From a candidate division TA06 bacterium (GTDB lineage: Bacteria; Ratteibacteria; UBA8468; MWAK01): a stretch of DNA of 17,630 bases. The stretch spans positions 1 through 17,630 of the forward strand of contig JAKJFK010000012.1 in assembly GCA_022704925.1 (NCBI GenBank). The letters run 5' to 3'. How positions within the stretch are numbered: position 1 is the first letter of the stretch; each line of letters opens with the position of its first letter. The position numbers were made by a program, and so were the translations under genes. The notes below the pieces were generated by a model. That model was not told the DNA's origin. It did not search any database and saw only the letters and a list, made by a program, of their open reading frames with translations. Shown in pieces: positions 1 through 7,379 of this stretch.

Positions 1-392
1 GGGAAGGCGTTGGTGTCGCCGCCGACCACCTGCACCCGGTAGCGCCGGGCCAGCCGGTTGAGGCCGCGGTAGATGGCCGAGGCGTAGGCCCCGGTCCGGC
101 CGGCCGGCAGCCCCACGAAGACGAGGCAGTAGTGCGGCCGGCCGGCCATGGCGGCGATGTCGGATATCGAGACGGCCAGGGCCTTCCAGCCGATGCTTTC
201 CGGCGGGGTTTCCCGGGTGAAGTGGACGCCTTCGAAGAGAAGATCGGTGGTCCAGAGGAGATACTCGTTGCGGCGGTAGCGCATCACGGCGCAGTCGTCG
301 CCGGGGCCGACCAGGACATCCACTCCCAGCGGCAGCCGGCGGGTCAACCGGCCGATGAGTTCGAATTCGCTTCCGATCCCGGACCCGGCCAT
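1..392 (-). CDS. thiL: Thiamine-monophosphate kinase ThiL (N-terminal part, cut by window edge)
   Basis: Only the first 130 codons are present; the 3' part lies beyond position 1. ThiL is a cytoplasmic enzyme that phosphorylates thiamine monophosphate to thiamine pyrophosphate with ATP. Family motifs seen in order: GPGDDCAV (about residues 29-36, with the Mg/ATP-binding Asp pair), TTDLLFEGVHF (48-58), GWKALAVSISDIAAMAG (68-84) and VVGGDT (122-127). This is the usual order of the AIRS/PurM-like N-terminal domain. The ATG at 392 has an AGGAGG ribosome-binding site at 398-403, five bases upstream. It is the last visible gene of the minus-strand block and follows the argG stop by 25 bp, so it is probably co-transcribed. 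There is no functional link to arginine synthesis; this looks like operon packing. Confidence 0.9.
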   Translation of the reverse strand, partial: MAGSGIGSEFELIGRLTRRLPLGVDVLVGPGDDCAVMRYRRNEYLLWTTDLLFEGVHFTRETPPESIGWKALAVSISDIAAMAGRPHYCLVFVGLPAGRTGAYASAIYRGLNRLARRYRVQVVGGDTNAF

Positions 393-417
393 GCCTCCCT
401 CCTGGCGAGTGTTCTGC

Positions 418-1617
418 TCAGCGCCGCTTCAGCCGGCGCCGCCCCTCGAGGAGCAGGGGCAGGCCGGCCAGGTCGATGAAGCCCTTGGCGGCCGTGCGGT
501 CAAAGAGGTCGCCCCGGCCGTAGGTGGCCAGCGCCTCGCTGTAGAGTGAGTCGGGCGACCGGCGCCCGATGGCCGTAACGCTCCCCTTGTAGAGCTTGAG
601 GTCCACCTGCCCGTTGACATACTTCTGGGTGGAGTTGAAGAAGGCGTCCAGCGCCTCCTTCTCCTCGGTGAACCAGGCGCCCTGGTAAACCATCCAGGCG
701 TAGCGCTCCCGGAGCGATTCCTTCAACTCCCAGAGTGAACGGGTCAGGGTGAGTTTTTCGAGTTCCCGGTGGGCGGTTATCAGAATGGTCGCCGCGGGCG
801 CTTCGTAAATTTCGCGGCTCTTGAGTCCAACCGTCCGGTCTTCCACCAGGTCGACGCGTCCCACGCCGTGGCGGCCGCCAGCCCGGTTGAGCCGTTCGAT
901 CAGGGCCACCGGTTCCAGCCGCCGTCCGTCCAGCGCGGTCGGCCGGCCTTTCTCAAAAGCGACCCTTACCACCTGGGGCTTATCGGGGGCGCGCTCGGGG
1001 GCGGTGGTGATCTGGTAGGCGTCCTCGGGCGGAACGACCGCCGGGTCCTCCAGGATGCCGCATTCGATGGAGACGCCCCAGAGGTTTTCGTCCAGGGAGT
1101 AGGGACTCTTCCTGGTCACCGGGACCGGTATCTTGCGCTGCCGGGCGAATTCAATCTCCTCATCGCGGGTCTTGAACTGCCATTCGCGCAGGGGCGCGAT
1201 GATCTCGAAGTCCGGGCCGAGCGCCTTCCAGGTCAGTTCAAAGCGGACCTGGTCGTTGCCCTTTCCGGTGCAGCCGTGGCTCAGGAATTTGGCTTTTTCC
1301 CGGCGGGCCACTTCGACCACCCGCCTGGCGATCAGCGGGCGGGAGAGGGCGGTGGCCAGCGGGTAGCGTCCCTGGTAGAGGGCGTTGGCCGCCAGGGCGG
1401 GGAAGATGTAGTCGCGCACGAAAGTCTCGCGCAGGTCGTCGAAATAGAAGCCGGCCGCTCCGCTGGCCAGTGCTTTCTTGCGGAGAAAGTCCGGGTCGAT
1501 CTTCTGGCCCAGGTTGGCCGTGTAGGCAATCACCTGGAGCCGGTATTTTTCCCGGAGGTAAGGGATGATGACCGATGTGTCGAGTCCGCCGGAGTAAGCT
1601 AAGACAGCTTTTTCCAT
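418..1617 (-). CDS. argG: Argininosuccinate synthase
   Basis: ArgG joins citrulline and aspartate with ATP to give argininosuccinate, the penultimate step of arginine synthesis, in the cytoplasm. The 399-residue product has the usual length. It carries the PP-loop SGGLDTS at residues 9-15, the family motif HGCTGKGNDQVRFE in the first half, and the C-terminal region expected of the synthetase domain. The open frame runs 12 codons further upstream, but I chose the ATG at 1617. It gives the canonical MEKAVLAYSGGLDTS N-terminus and has a GAGGTGG ribosome-binding site just upstream. The longer version would only add residues overlapping the acetyltransferase gene. The start lies 19 bp inside the end of the ArgA-like gene, which implies translational coupling. 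argH, often the partner of argG, is not in this window. Confidence 0.97.
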   Translation of the reverse strand: MEKAVLAYSGGLDTSVIIPYLREKYRLQVIAYTANLGQKIDPDFLRKKALASGAAGFYFDDLRETFVRDYIFPALAANALYQGRYPLATALSRPLIARRVVEVARREKAKFLSHGCTGKGNDQVRFELTWKALGPDFEIIAPLREWQFKTRDEEIEFARQRKIPVPVTRKSPYSLDENLWGVSIECGILEDPAVVPPEDAYQITTAPERAPDKPQVVRVAFEKGRPTALDGRRLEPVALIERLNRAGGRHGVGRVDLVEDRTVGLKSREIYEAPAATILITAHRELEKLTLTRSLWELKESLRERYAWMVYQGAWFTEEKEALDAFFNSTQKYVNGQVDLKLYKGSVTAIGRRSPDSLYSEALATYGRGDLFDRTAAKGFIDLAGLPLLLEGRRRLKRR

Positions 1618-2084
1618 AAAGCCACCTCGTCGCATTTGGGGAATTTGGGACACTTGAGGCAGTCGCCCCAGATCTTGTGGGGCAGCCGGCCCCTGCGGAT
1701 GCGTTCAAAACCGTTCTTCTCGAAGAAGGCCGGGTGGGCGGTCAGGGCGAAGACCCTGGGCACCAGGAGTTCCCGGGCCTCTTTCAGGGCCGACTTGAGG
1801 AGTCGGCTGCCCAGTCCGATTCGCTGGTGTTCGGGGTCGATTACCAGCGAGCGGATTTCGGCCAGGTCCTCCCAGTCGATGTGCAGGGCGCAGCAGCCGA
1901 CCAGCCGGCGGTCGGCCTCGGCGATCTGGAAATCCCGGATCGATTCGTAGATTTCCGACAGGGAGCGGGGAATGACCGCACCCTCGCGGGCGGCCAGGTT
2001 GATCAGCGCATGAATGTTCTTGGCGTCGGCCAGCCGCGCTTTCCGCAACCGTATTTTCAGTTTCCTTTTCTTGGTAGCCGCCAT
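1599..2084 (-). CDS. argA: GNAT acetyltransferase, short ArgA-like (probable N-acetylglutamate synthase)
   Basis: A 161-residue GNAT-fold protein. The acetyl-CoA binding signature QRIGLGSRLL lies at residues 87-96, after the beta-strand EIRSLVIDP. A Lys/Arg-rich N-terminus precedes the fold. The C-terminus KIWGDCLKCPKFPKCDEVA (Cys142, Cys145, Cys151) is the tail I associate with the short single-domain N-acetylglutamate synthases, which acetylate glutamate in the first step of arginine synthesis and lack the kinase-like domain of E. coli ArgA. The 19-bp overlap with argG supports an arginine role. The open frame extends 91 codons upstream, but that stretch is low-quality sequence opposite GH20. 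I chose the ATG at 2084, which has a GGGAGAAGAG purine-rich site next to it. Family assignment is fairly firm; the glutamate substrate is inferred. Confidence 0.8.
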   Translation of the reverse strand: MAATKKRKLKIRLRKARLADAKNIHALINLAAREGAVIPRSLSEIYESIRDFQIAEADRRLVGCCALHIDWEDLAEIRSLVIDPEHQRIGLGSRLLKSALKEARELLVPRVFALTAHPAFFEKNGFERIRRGRLPHKIWGDCLKCPKFPKCDEVALWKKLS

Positions 2085-2125
2085 CTCTTCTCCCGGGAAC
2101 TTAACCCTGGTTACTGCAACTCCGC

Positions 2126-2143
2126 CGGGACCGCTCGGTCCCG
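2126..2143. other. Small intergenic hairpin between the GH20 and acetyltransferase genes
   Basis: A perfect 7-bp inverted repeat, CGGGACC and GGTCCCG, with a 4-base loop. It sits in the only sizeable gap (88 bp) of the purN-to-thiL block. On the minus strand, where transcription runs, no T-run follows, so it is not a classic intrinsic terminator. It could be an mRNA stability or pausing element. A 7-bp stem can arise by chance in sequence this GC-rich. Confidence 0.35.
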
Positions 2144-2172
2144 TTTGCTTGTCTGATGCCGCGCCGCCGCCC

Positions 2173-4074
2173 TTAACCCGGATCGGCGGTCGGCGTGGCG
2201 ATGCGCCGGTAGCCCAGCGTCGGCTGGGGGCTGGCGGTGAAGGCCAGCAGGCGGGTCTCCAGCTCCGGGATCGACCCGGTCCGGCCGGCCAGGTAATCCT
2301 GGAGTCGGTCCAGGAGGGTCTGAAGCCGGACCAGCTGCCCGCCGTAGCGGATTTCAAGGGCCTCCAGCCCGAAGGGCTTGTAGGTGTCCAGCCAGATCCG
2401 GCGGTGCGTCTTCCAGAGTTTTTCCATTTCGCGCCGGAGCGGCTGGACTTCCTCCTTCAACAGGCGCTTTAGTCGCCGTCGGTCGCCGGCCCGGTAAGCC
2501 GCGGCCAGGTTCTTCCGACAGTCGCATTTCAAGGCCAGCGTCCGGGCCAGCTGGGCCGGGAAGTCCAGGCGTTCCTGGCCCGGCTGGCGGGCCGCGGTCG
2601 CCAGTTTTTCAGCCAGGTCCCGGTAGTGCGGACGCAGGCTCTTCCTGCCCAGGAGCGGTTCGCAGAGGCCGAGGAGCGGATCATCCCAGAGAATCCGCTT
2701 GGAATGGTTGCCCGGCAGGGTTTCCGGCCCGGGGTGGCCGGGCAGGTAATCGAGCCGGCTGGCCAGCAGGTAGTCGGAAATTTCCCCGCGGCCGGCCGCC
2801 CGGAAGTTCCGTTCGAAGAGGCGCCGGTCGAATTTAGCCTGGTAGATGTGCTCGGCGAAATACTGCAGGGCCGGCAGGGTCGAGAAGGTATCGTTCTCCA
2901 TGCCGTTGTCACCCCAGGTGGTGATGAATATCTCTTTGATCTTCTCCTCACGGCAGACGCCCAGGCAGACGTCCAGGGTTTTGAAGGCGAAGGGCAGCGC
3001 CGGCCAGAAACGGTTCCAGTTCCAGGCGCCCGGGGCCACGATCGGGTCCTTGCCCATCGAGCGGTGGCGGGTGATCATCCGGCGGTAAATTTCCGGGTCG
3101 GTGTTGTAATAGTCCCAGTAGACCAGGTCCATCTCGGCCGGGATCTCCCCGGCCACCTCGTCCGGGATTCGGGCCTCGAGGTCGTAATAGGAGTTGCGGG
3201 CCGACCCGATCCGGAAGAACATGTCGCTCCACATCATCGGCTGCAGCCCCTGTTTCCGGCAGATCTCCACGACCCGCTTCAGGTGTTCGGTCATGATGTC
3301 GAAGGTGCGGCGTTCCCCGTTGAGGGTCTTGTAATAGCCGGTGCCGAGGCCGTGCGCCTCGTCCATGCCGACGTGGATCCGGCGCGACCGGAAAGGCGCG
3401 CTGGCGGCCGCGATCATCTTCTCCAGCAGGCGATAGGTCTGGTCGGCGCCGACCAGCAGGATCCGGGAGGTGTCCGTCACCGACCGGTAGGCCTCGCTCC
3501 ACTGGAGGATCTGGGCCAGGTGGCCCAGCGCCTGGATGCAGGGGATCATCTCGATGCCCAGGGCCGCCGCGTAATCGTCGATCTCCTTGAGCTCCCGGCG
3601 CGTGTAGCGGCCGCGCAGGTAACCGAAGAACGGCTCGCCCGGCACCTCGTAGGTATCCTCGGTGTAGAGCATGGCCAGATTCAGGCCCATCAGTGCCATC
3701 CGGCGCAGGAGGGCCTTGGCGGCCTCCAAGGTCAGCACGCCGTTGCGGGAGCATTCCCACATCACGCCGGCGGTCCGGCAGGCGGCGGTTTCGCTGAAGC
3801 CCGGCTGCTTTTTTCCGGCCGGGGCGGCCAGCAGTCGGCCCAGGGCCCGGAAAGCGTGAATCGGGCGCCGGTAGGTGACCGTGAGACCCTCCCGGCCGGG
3901 CCGGACCTCCAGATCGGGGCCGGTGGACTCGGAGTTGGCCGGCCGGAAGTCGACCCGGAAGGCGCCGGCGGCCGGTTTCAGGGCGACCGGGTATTCGGTG
4001 CCCAGGGCCTTGAGTCCGGCCCGCAATTCGGCCGGGGCCTTTTCAATATTGACGAAACAGATTTTTGGGCTCAT
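2173..4074 (-). CDS. Glycoside hydrolase family 20, GcnA-like beta-N-acetylhexosaminidase
   Basis: A 633-residue protein predicted to release terminal N-acetylhexosamines (GlcNAc/GalNAc) from glycans by the substrate-assisted mechanism of GH20. The catalytic Asp-Glu pair is visible in RIHVGMDEAHGLG (Asp238, Glu239). Other active-site-like segments follow: MMWSDMFFRI, YWDYYNTD and TTWGDNGMEND. These resemble the GcnA/streptococcal-type GH20 enzymes more than the secreted chitobiases. The N-terminal ~95 residues look like the usual non-catalytic alpha/beta domain. The region after about residue 420 is helical and of unknown role. No signal peptide is seen, so the enzyme is probably cytoplasmic and acts on imported or recycled oligosaccharides. 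The longer open frame reaches back over purN; the ATG at 4074 has an AAAGGAGC ribosome-binding site. It starts 29 bp after purN. Confidence 0.87.
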   Translation of the reverse strand: MSPKICFVNIEKAPAELRAGLKALGTEYPVALKPAAGAFRVDFRPANSESTGPDLEVRPGREGLTVTYRRPIHAFRALGRLLAAPAGKKQPGFSETAACRTAGVMWECSRNGVLTLEAAKALLRRMALMGLNLAMLYTEDTYEVPGEPFFGYLRGRYTRRELKEIDDYAAALGIEMIPCIQALGHLAQILQWSEAYRSVTDTSRILLVGADQTYRLLEKMIAAASAPFRSRRIHVGMDEAHGLGTGYYKTLNGERRTFDIMTEHLKRVVEICRKQGLQPMMWSDMFFRIGSARNSYYDLEARIPDEVAGEIPAEMDLVYWDYYNTDPEIYRRMITRHRSMGKDPIVAPGAWNWNRFWPALPFAFKTLDVCLGVCREEKIKEIFITTWGDNGMENDTFSTLPALQYFAEHIYQAKFDRRLFERNFRAAGRGEISDYLLASRLDYLPGHPGPETLPGNHSKRILWDDPLLGLCEPLLGRKSLRPHYRDLAEKLATAARQPGQERLDFPAQLARTLALKCDCRKNLAAAYRAGDRRRLKRLLKEEVQPLRREMEKLWKTHRRIWLDTYKPFGLEALEIRYGGQLVRLQTLLDRLQDYLAGRTGSIPELETRLLAFTASPQPTLGYRRIATPTADPG

Positions 4075-4103
4075 CCTTGCTCCTTTAACTGGTTTCGGAT
4101 GAT

Positions 4104-4715
4104 TCAGTCGGTGACGACGGCCCGGCGGCCGTCGAGCCGGACCCGGCTTTCGGCGAAGAGACGGACGGCTTCGGGATAGATGCGGTGTTCCTCGCGGTGG
4201 ATGCGGTTCAACAGGGTCTCCGGGGTATCGTTTGCCTCGACCGGGACCACCGCCTGCAGAATGATCGGTCCGGTGTCGACCCCGGCCTCGACCAGATGGA
4301 CGGTGCAGCCGGTGTAGCGGACCCCGTAATCCAGGGCCTGTTTCCAGGCGGCCAGTCCCGGGAAGGAGGGTAGCAGCGAGGGATGGATGTTCAGGATGCG
4401 CCCCGGGAAGGCGGCCAGGAGCCCGGCCTTGATCACCCGCATGAAGCCGGCCAGGCAAACCAGTTCGACGCCGGCCTGTTTAAAAGCGTCGGCGTAAGCC
4501 GCTTCGGCCTCCGGCGACAGGACCGTCCGCTTCGGACCCGGCGGCAGAAAACGGGCCGGGATGGCGGCCGCGGCCGCCCGCTTCAATCCGTAGGCTTCCG
4601 GGTTGTCCGACAGCACCAGGGCGATTTCGGCCGGCAGCCGGCCGGCCTTCACCTCGTCGATGAGGGCCTGCAGGTTGGAGCCGTTTCCGGAGATTAAAAC
4701 ACCGATTTTCAACAT
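4104..4715 (-). CDS. purN: Phosphoribosylglycinamide formyltransferase
   Basis: PurN transfers a formyl group from 10-formyl-tetrahydrofolate to GAR to give FGAR, the third step of de novo purine synthesis. The 203-residue length is typical. Family features: the N-terminal LISGNGSNLQALID phosphate-binding segment, the catalytic-site LNIHPSLLPSFPG (Asn-x-His) and the downstream HLVEAGVDTGPIILQ, with the catalytic-region Asp. It is the first gene of a minus-strand block reaching at least to thiL. The ATG at 4715 lacks an obvious Shine-Dalgarno sequence. The bases just upstream are very AT-rich, so the transcript leader may be very short or absent. Confidence 0.97.
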   Translation of the reverse strand: MLKIGVLISGNGSNLQALIDEVKAGRLPAEIALVLSDNPEAYGLKRAAAAAIPARFLPPGPKRTVLSPEAEAAYADAFKQAGVELVCLAGFMRVIKAGLLAAFPGRILNIHPSLLPSFPGLAAWKQALDYGVRYTGCTVHLVEAGVDTGPIILQAVVPVEANDTPETLLNRIHREEHRIYPEAVRLFAESRVRLDGRRAVVTD

Positions 4716-4843
4716 GATAATCTATATTAACACATATCTTTATTCAAAATAAAAAAGCGCTTCCGGAGGTTTCGGCCTCTCCGTTATGCTAAAATATAAC
4801 TGCTCTGGAATTCCGTCTCCTTCAACCGACCGGGGTAAAAGAT
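4716..4843. promoter_or_regulatory. AT-rich divergent intergenic region with promoters for purN (minus) and the GspE-like gene (plus)
   Basis: This 128-bp gap separates two divergent operons and is much more AT-rich than its surroundings. On the plus strand an extended -10 is visible, TGC followed by TAAAAT at 4787-4795, without a convincing -35. It would start transcription about 40 bases before the ATG at 4844. On the minus strand, TTGAAT and TAGATT-like boxes 17 bp apart lie just before purN and would give a very short leader. Both assignments are by eye. No operator or riboswitch was recognised. Confidence 0.5.
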
Positions 4844-6097
4844 ATGGCCAGGGATGACGAGTTCATAGAACGGGTAAGGGAACGGGCCGCCCAGCGGGAG
4901 GTCCGGCAGGTCCAGGAGTCGGCCACGGCCGAGGATCAGACCGCCGCCTCCCTGCTGATCAAGATCATCGGTGATGCGGTCCACGCCAAGGCGACCGATA
5001 TCCATCTCGAGGTTGAGGAGACCGGTCCGAAATTGCGCTACCGGGTGAACGGGCTGCTCTACGATTTTCCGGCGCCGGCCCGCGAAATCTACGCCCGCCT
5101 GCTGGCCCGCATCAAGGTGCTTTCCGACCTGGACGTCACCGAAAGGCGTCTGCCCCAGAGTGGTTACTGCTCCTTTAACGCCGGTGACCGGCGGGTCGAC
5201 CTGCGCATCTCGACCTTTCCGTCCGTTTTCGGCGAAAGCGCCGCCATCCGGGTCCTGGATCGGAACAACATCGTGCTGGGATTCGACCGGCTCGGTTTTC
5301 AGCCCGAGGTGCTGGCCCAGTACCTCAAGATTCTCGAATTCCCGTACGGGATGATCCTGGTCACCGGTCCGACCGGCGGCGGCAAGACGACCACCCTCTA
5401 CACCTCGCTCAACAAGATTCGCTCCGGCCGCAAGAAAATCATCACGCTCGAGGACCCGGTCGAATACCACATCCCGGGTGTGACCCAGGGGCAGATCAAC
5501 ATCAAGGCCGGCTTCACCTTTGCCGAGGGACTCCGTTCGATACTCCGCCAGGACCCGAACGTGGTGATGATCGGCGAAATCCGGGACGGCGAAACGGCCA
5601 ACACGGCCATGCAGATATCGCTTACCGGGCAGCTGGTCTTCGCCACCCTGCATACCAACACCGCGCCCGGGGCGGTGACCCGGCTGCTCGAAATGGGACT
5701 GGAACCCTACCTGGTGAGCTCCTCGCTCCTGGGCGTGATCAACCAGACGCTGGTTCCCAGCGTTTGCCAGCAATGCAAGGCCGAGTACCGGCCGGAGGCC
5801 GAGGTTCTGGCCGAGGCGGCCGACGACCTGAAACGTTTTCCCGGGTTGAAATTCTTCCGGGGCCAAGGTTGCCCCCGGTGCAACCAGACCGGAGTCCAGG
5901 GGCGCCTGGGCCTTTTCGAGCTGATGGTCATCAACCGCCGGCTGCGGGAGCTCATACTTTCCAAGCCTTCGGTCGAAGCGGTGACTTCCGCGGCCCTGGA
6001 GGCCGGCATGCTCACCCTGCGCGAGGACGGCCTGCGCAAGGCGGCGGCCGGCCTGGCCAAGCTGGAGGATGTCGTCAGGATCACCCGCCGGGAATAA
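4844..6097 (+). CDS. GspE/PilB-type secretion or pilus-assembly ATPase, compact form
   Basis: A 417-residue cytoplasmic hexameric ATPase of the type II secretion/type IV pilus class, which powers assembly of (pseudo)pilin fibres. In order: a short charged N-terminus; the N2 domain containing ATDIHLE and RYRVNG (residues ~50-70); Walker A GPTGGGKTT at 175-183; the Asp box IITLEDPVEYHIPGVTQ; Walker B with VVMIGEIRDGETA (240-252); and the His box ATLHTN (267-272). A tetracysteine zinc motif (Cys308, Cys311, Cys343, Cys346) is typical of GspE/PilB and argues against PilT. The usual N-terminal GspE_N domain that docks to the platform is missing. Walker A has Gly where Ser is more common. No GspF, pilin or secretin gene is adjacent. 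The ATG follows a GGGG-type ribosome-binding site. Whether it serves T2SS or pili cannot be decided here. Confidence 0.9.
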   Translation: MARDDEFIERVRERAAQREVRQVQESATAEDQTAASLLIKIIGDAVHAKATDIHLEVEETGPKLRYRVNGLLYDFPAPAREIYARLLARIKVLSDLDVTERRLPQSGYCSFNAGDRRVDLRISTFPSVFGESAAIRVLDRNNIVLGFDRLGFQPEVLAQYLKILEFPYGMILVTGPTGGGKTTTLYTSLNKIRSGRKKIITLEDPVEYHIPGVTQGQINIKAGFTFAEGLRSILRQDPNVVMIGEIRDGETANTAMQISLTGQLVFATLHTNTAPGAVTRLLEMGLEPYLVSSSLLGVINQTLVPSVCQQCKAEYRPEAEVLAEAADDLKRFPGLKFFRGQGCPRCNQTGVQGRLGLFELMVINRRLRELILSKPSVEAVTSAALEAGMLTLREDGLRKAAAGLAKLEDVVRITRRE

Positions 6098-6144
6098 AGG
6101 TAATCGATTTTTAAACGCTGGCCGCGGTCAGCCCATCTAATAAG

Positions 6145-6675
6145 ATGAAGTTTTCCGAAGAAGAATACGAGCGGCTCCTGGTTGAAAACCAGGAGCGCAT
6201 TTACCGGTTGGCCCTGAGAATCATAGGCAACCGCGAAGAGGCCCTGGACGTTACCCAGGAGACCCTGGCGGCCGCCTACCAGCAGCGTGAGAAGTTCCGG
6301 GGCGAGGCGAAGATTTCAACCTATCTCTACCGGATCGGTCTTAATTACGCCTTCGCCTCGCTGAAAAAGAGGAAGCGGTTGCACCTGCCGATCGACAGCA
6401 TCGGCGAGCGGCCCGGGAATCTCGACAGCCCGGCCCAGGCGCTGGCCAAGAAGGAGCGGGCCCGGCGCATGGAACTGCTCCTGGACGGGTTGCCGGCCCG
6501 CCAGAAAGCGGCGGTTCACCTGAGAATTTACGATGACCTGCCGTTTGCCGAGGTGGCCCGGATAATGGGTTGCCAGCCGGCGACGGCCCGGACGCTCTTC
6601 TTCTTCGGACTGAAGAATCTGCGCCGGATCATCAAGGAGAAGGATCCGGTCGGCGTGCTCTTCAAGCAGTCATGA
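6145..6675 (+). CDS. ECF (group 4) RNA polymerase sigma factor
   Basis: A 176-residue sigma-70 family member with only the two core domains of ECF factors. Region 2 spans about residues 13-78, including DVTQETLAAAYQQREKF and ISTYLYRIGLNYA, which contact the -10 element and core polymerase. A short linker follows, then region 4 (about 108-163) with LPARQKAAVHLRIYDDLPFAEVA and a helix-turn-helix for -35 recognition. The next gene encodes a zinc-finger membrane protein with anti-sigma features, so it probably responds to an envelope signal. It starts 47 bp after the GspE-like gene. There is no clear Shine-Dalgarno sequence before the ATG; a TCTAA box at 6136-6140, typical of ECF -10 elements, lies only a few bases upstream. 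The sigma class is firm; the regulon is unknown. Confidence 0.94.
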   Translation: MKFSEEEYERLLVENQERIYRLALRIIGNREEALDVTQETLAAAYQQREKFRGEAKISTYLYRIGLNYAFASLKKRKRLHLPIDSIGERPGNLDSPAQALAKKERARRMELLLDGLPARQKAAVHLRIYDDLPFAEVARIMGCQPATARTLFFFGLKNLRRIIKEKDPVGVLFKQS

Positions 6676-6741
6676 TTTTCAGGCGGGGTGTTAAGGCCGG
6701 CCTGGTTGGGGCGAGTCAGTCAGTTTAAAGAGAGGCGGAAA

Positions 6742-7332
6742 ATGAGATGCCGTAATGTTGAGAAGTGGATCATTCTGGAACTGGCCGGGGAGCTGGGAGT
6801 CCGGGAGACCGCGGCGCTGGAAAGGCACCTGGAGGGTTGCCGTTCCTGCCGCGAACTCCGGTCGGAATACCGTCAGTTGAGAACGGGACTGGCGGAGGTG
6901 GAACCGGTTCCGGTCCCCTTCATATCCAGGGCCTGGAAGGTTCGGGCGGAAGGCCGGCTGCCGCGGCCCGGTTTCCTGCGGCCGCGCGTCCTGGCTTCTT
7001 CCCTGGCCATGGTGATGATTCTCGCCGTGGTGGGATTCGTCTACCTGGGCCAGCCGGATTCGCCCCTCTGGAACGAGTCGGTCCTGGCCGGCCTGGAAGG
7101 GTCGGCGCCGGTAACCACCGGAACGATCAGGATCAATGATTCCGAACCGGTGCCGGCGGTGCTGGCCCGGGTTGAACCCCCGCCCGCTCTCCCCCGGGTG
7201 GTTCGCCGGGCCGCGGTTTCCCTGGAATCGACCGCGCGGGCCGGGGCGATCACTATTGACTACCAGCCGGTCCTGAACAACCTGGACAGCGAAGAGAAGG
7301 AGATGCTGCTGACCATCCTGCGGGAGATTTGA
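6742..7332 (+). CDS. Probable zinc-finger transmembrane anti-sigma factor
   Basis: A 196-residue protein. The N-terminal cytoplasmic part contains HLEGCRSC (His29, Cys33, Cys36), the His-x3-Cys-x2-Cys core of the ZAS anti-sigma domain that clamps ECF sigma factors. One hydrophobic segment at about residues 83-103 would cross the inner membrane. The remaining ~90 residues would be extracytoplasmic and end in the acidic, helical DSEEKEMLLTILREI. The gene lies directly after the ECF sigma gene (66-bp gap), the usual arrangement for such pairs. The frame could open at a GTG at 6688, but the ATG at 6742 has a GAGAGGCGG ribosome-binding site and gives the short N-terminus normal for ZAS proteins. 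The signal sensed and any protease control are not visible. Confidence 0.82.
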   Translation: MRCRNVEKWIILELAGELGVRETAALERHLEGCRSCRELRSEYRQLRTGLAEVEPVPVPFISRAWKVRAEGRLPRPGFLRPRVLASSLAMVMILAVVGFVYLGQPDSPLWNESVLAGLEGSAPVTTGTIRINDSEPVPAVLARVEPPPALPRVVRRAAVSLESTARAGAITIDYQPVLNNLDSEEKEMLLTILREI

Positions 7333-7367
7333 TGGAAAAACAGATCGGGTTCGCGAAAAGGCAGGTT

Positions 7368-7375
7368 AAAGGAGG
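7368..7375 (+). promoter_or_regulatory. Strong ribosome-binding site that fixes a GTG start
   Basis: AAAGGAGG stands four bases before the GTG at 7380. An in-frame ATG at 7332 overlaps the anti-sigma stop codon, but starting there would add 16 charged residues ahead of the signal peptide and has no such site. The GTG is therefore the better start. Confidence 0.75.
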
Positions 7376-7379
7376 GAAC

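Noticed and set aside
2626-4179. Long plus-strand open frame (517 codons) opposite the GH20 gene
   Set aside because: It is antisense to a gene with clear catalytic motifs, has the Gly/Arg/Ala/Pro-rich composition typical of reverse frames in GC-rich DNA, and has no ribosome-binding site or recognisable domain.
4756-4782. Possible terminator hairpin with a T-run on the minus strand in the purN/GspE gap
   Set aside because: The stem is only about five pairs (CGGAG/CTCCG), the T-run is separated from it by seven bases, and no minus-strand gene ends there.
4784-5866. Minus-strand open frame opposite the GspE-like ATPase
   Set aside because: The sense strand carries Walker A/B, Asp and His boxes in order. 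The reverse frame shows no domain and would cover the divergent promoter region.
6118-6133. Hairpin GCTGGCC/GGTCAGC between the GspE-like and sigma genes as a terminator
   Set aside because: The loop would be only two bases, the stem needs a G-T pair, and no T-run follows.
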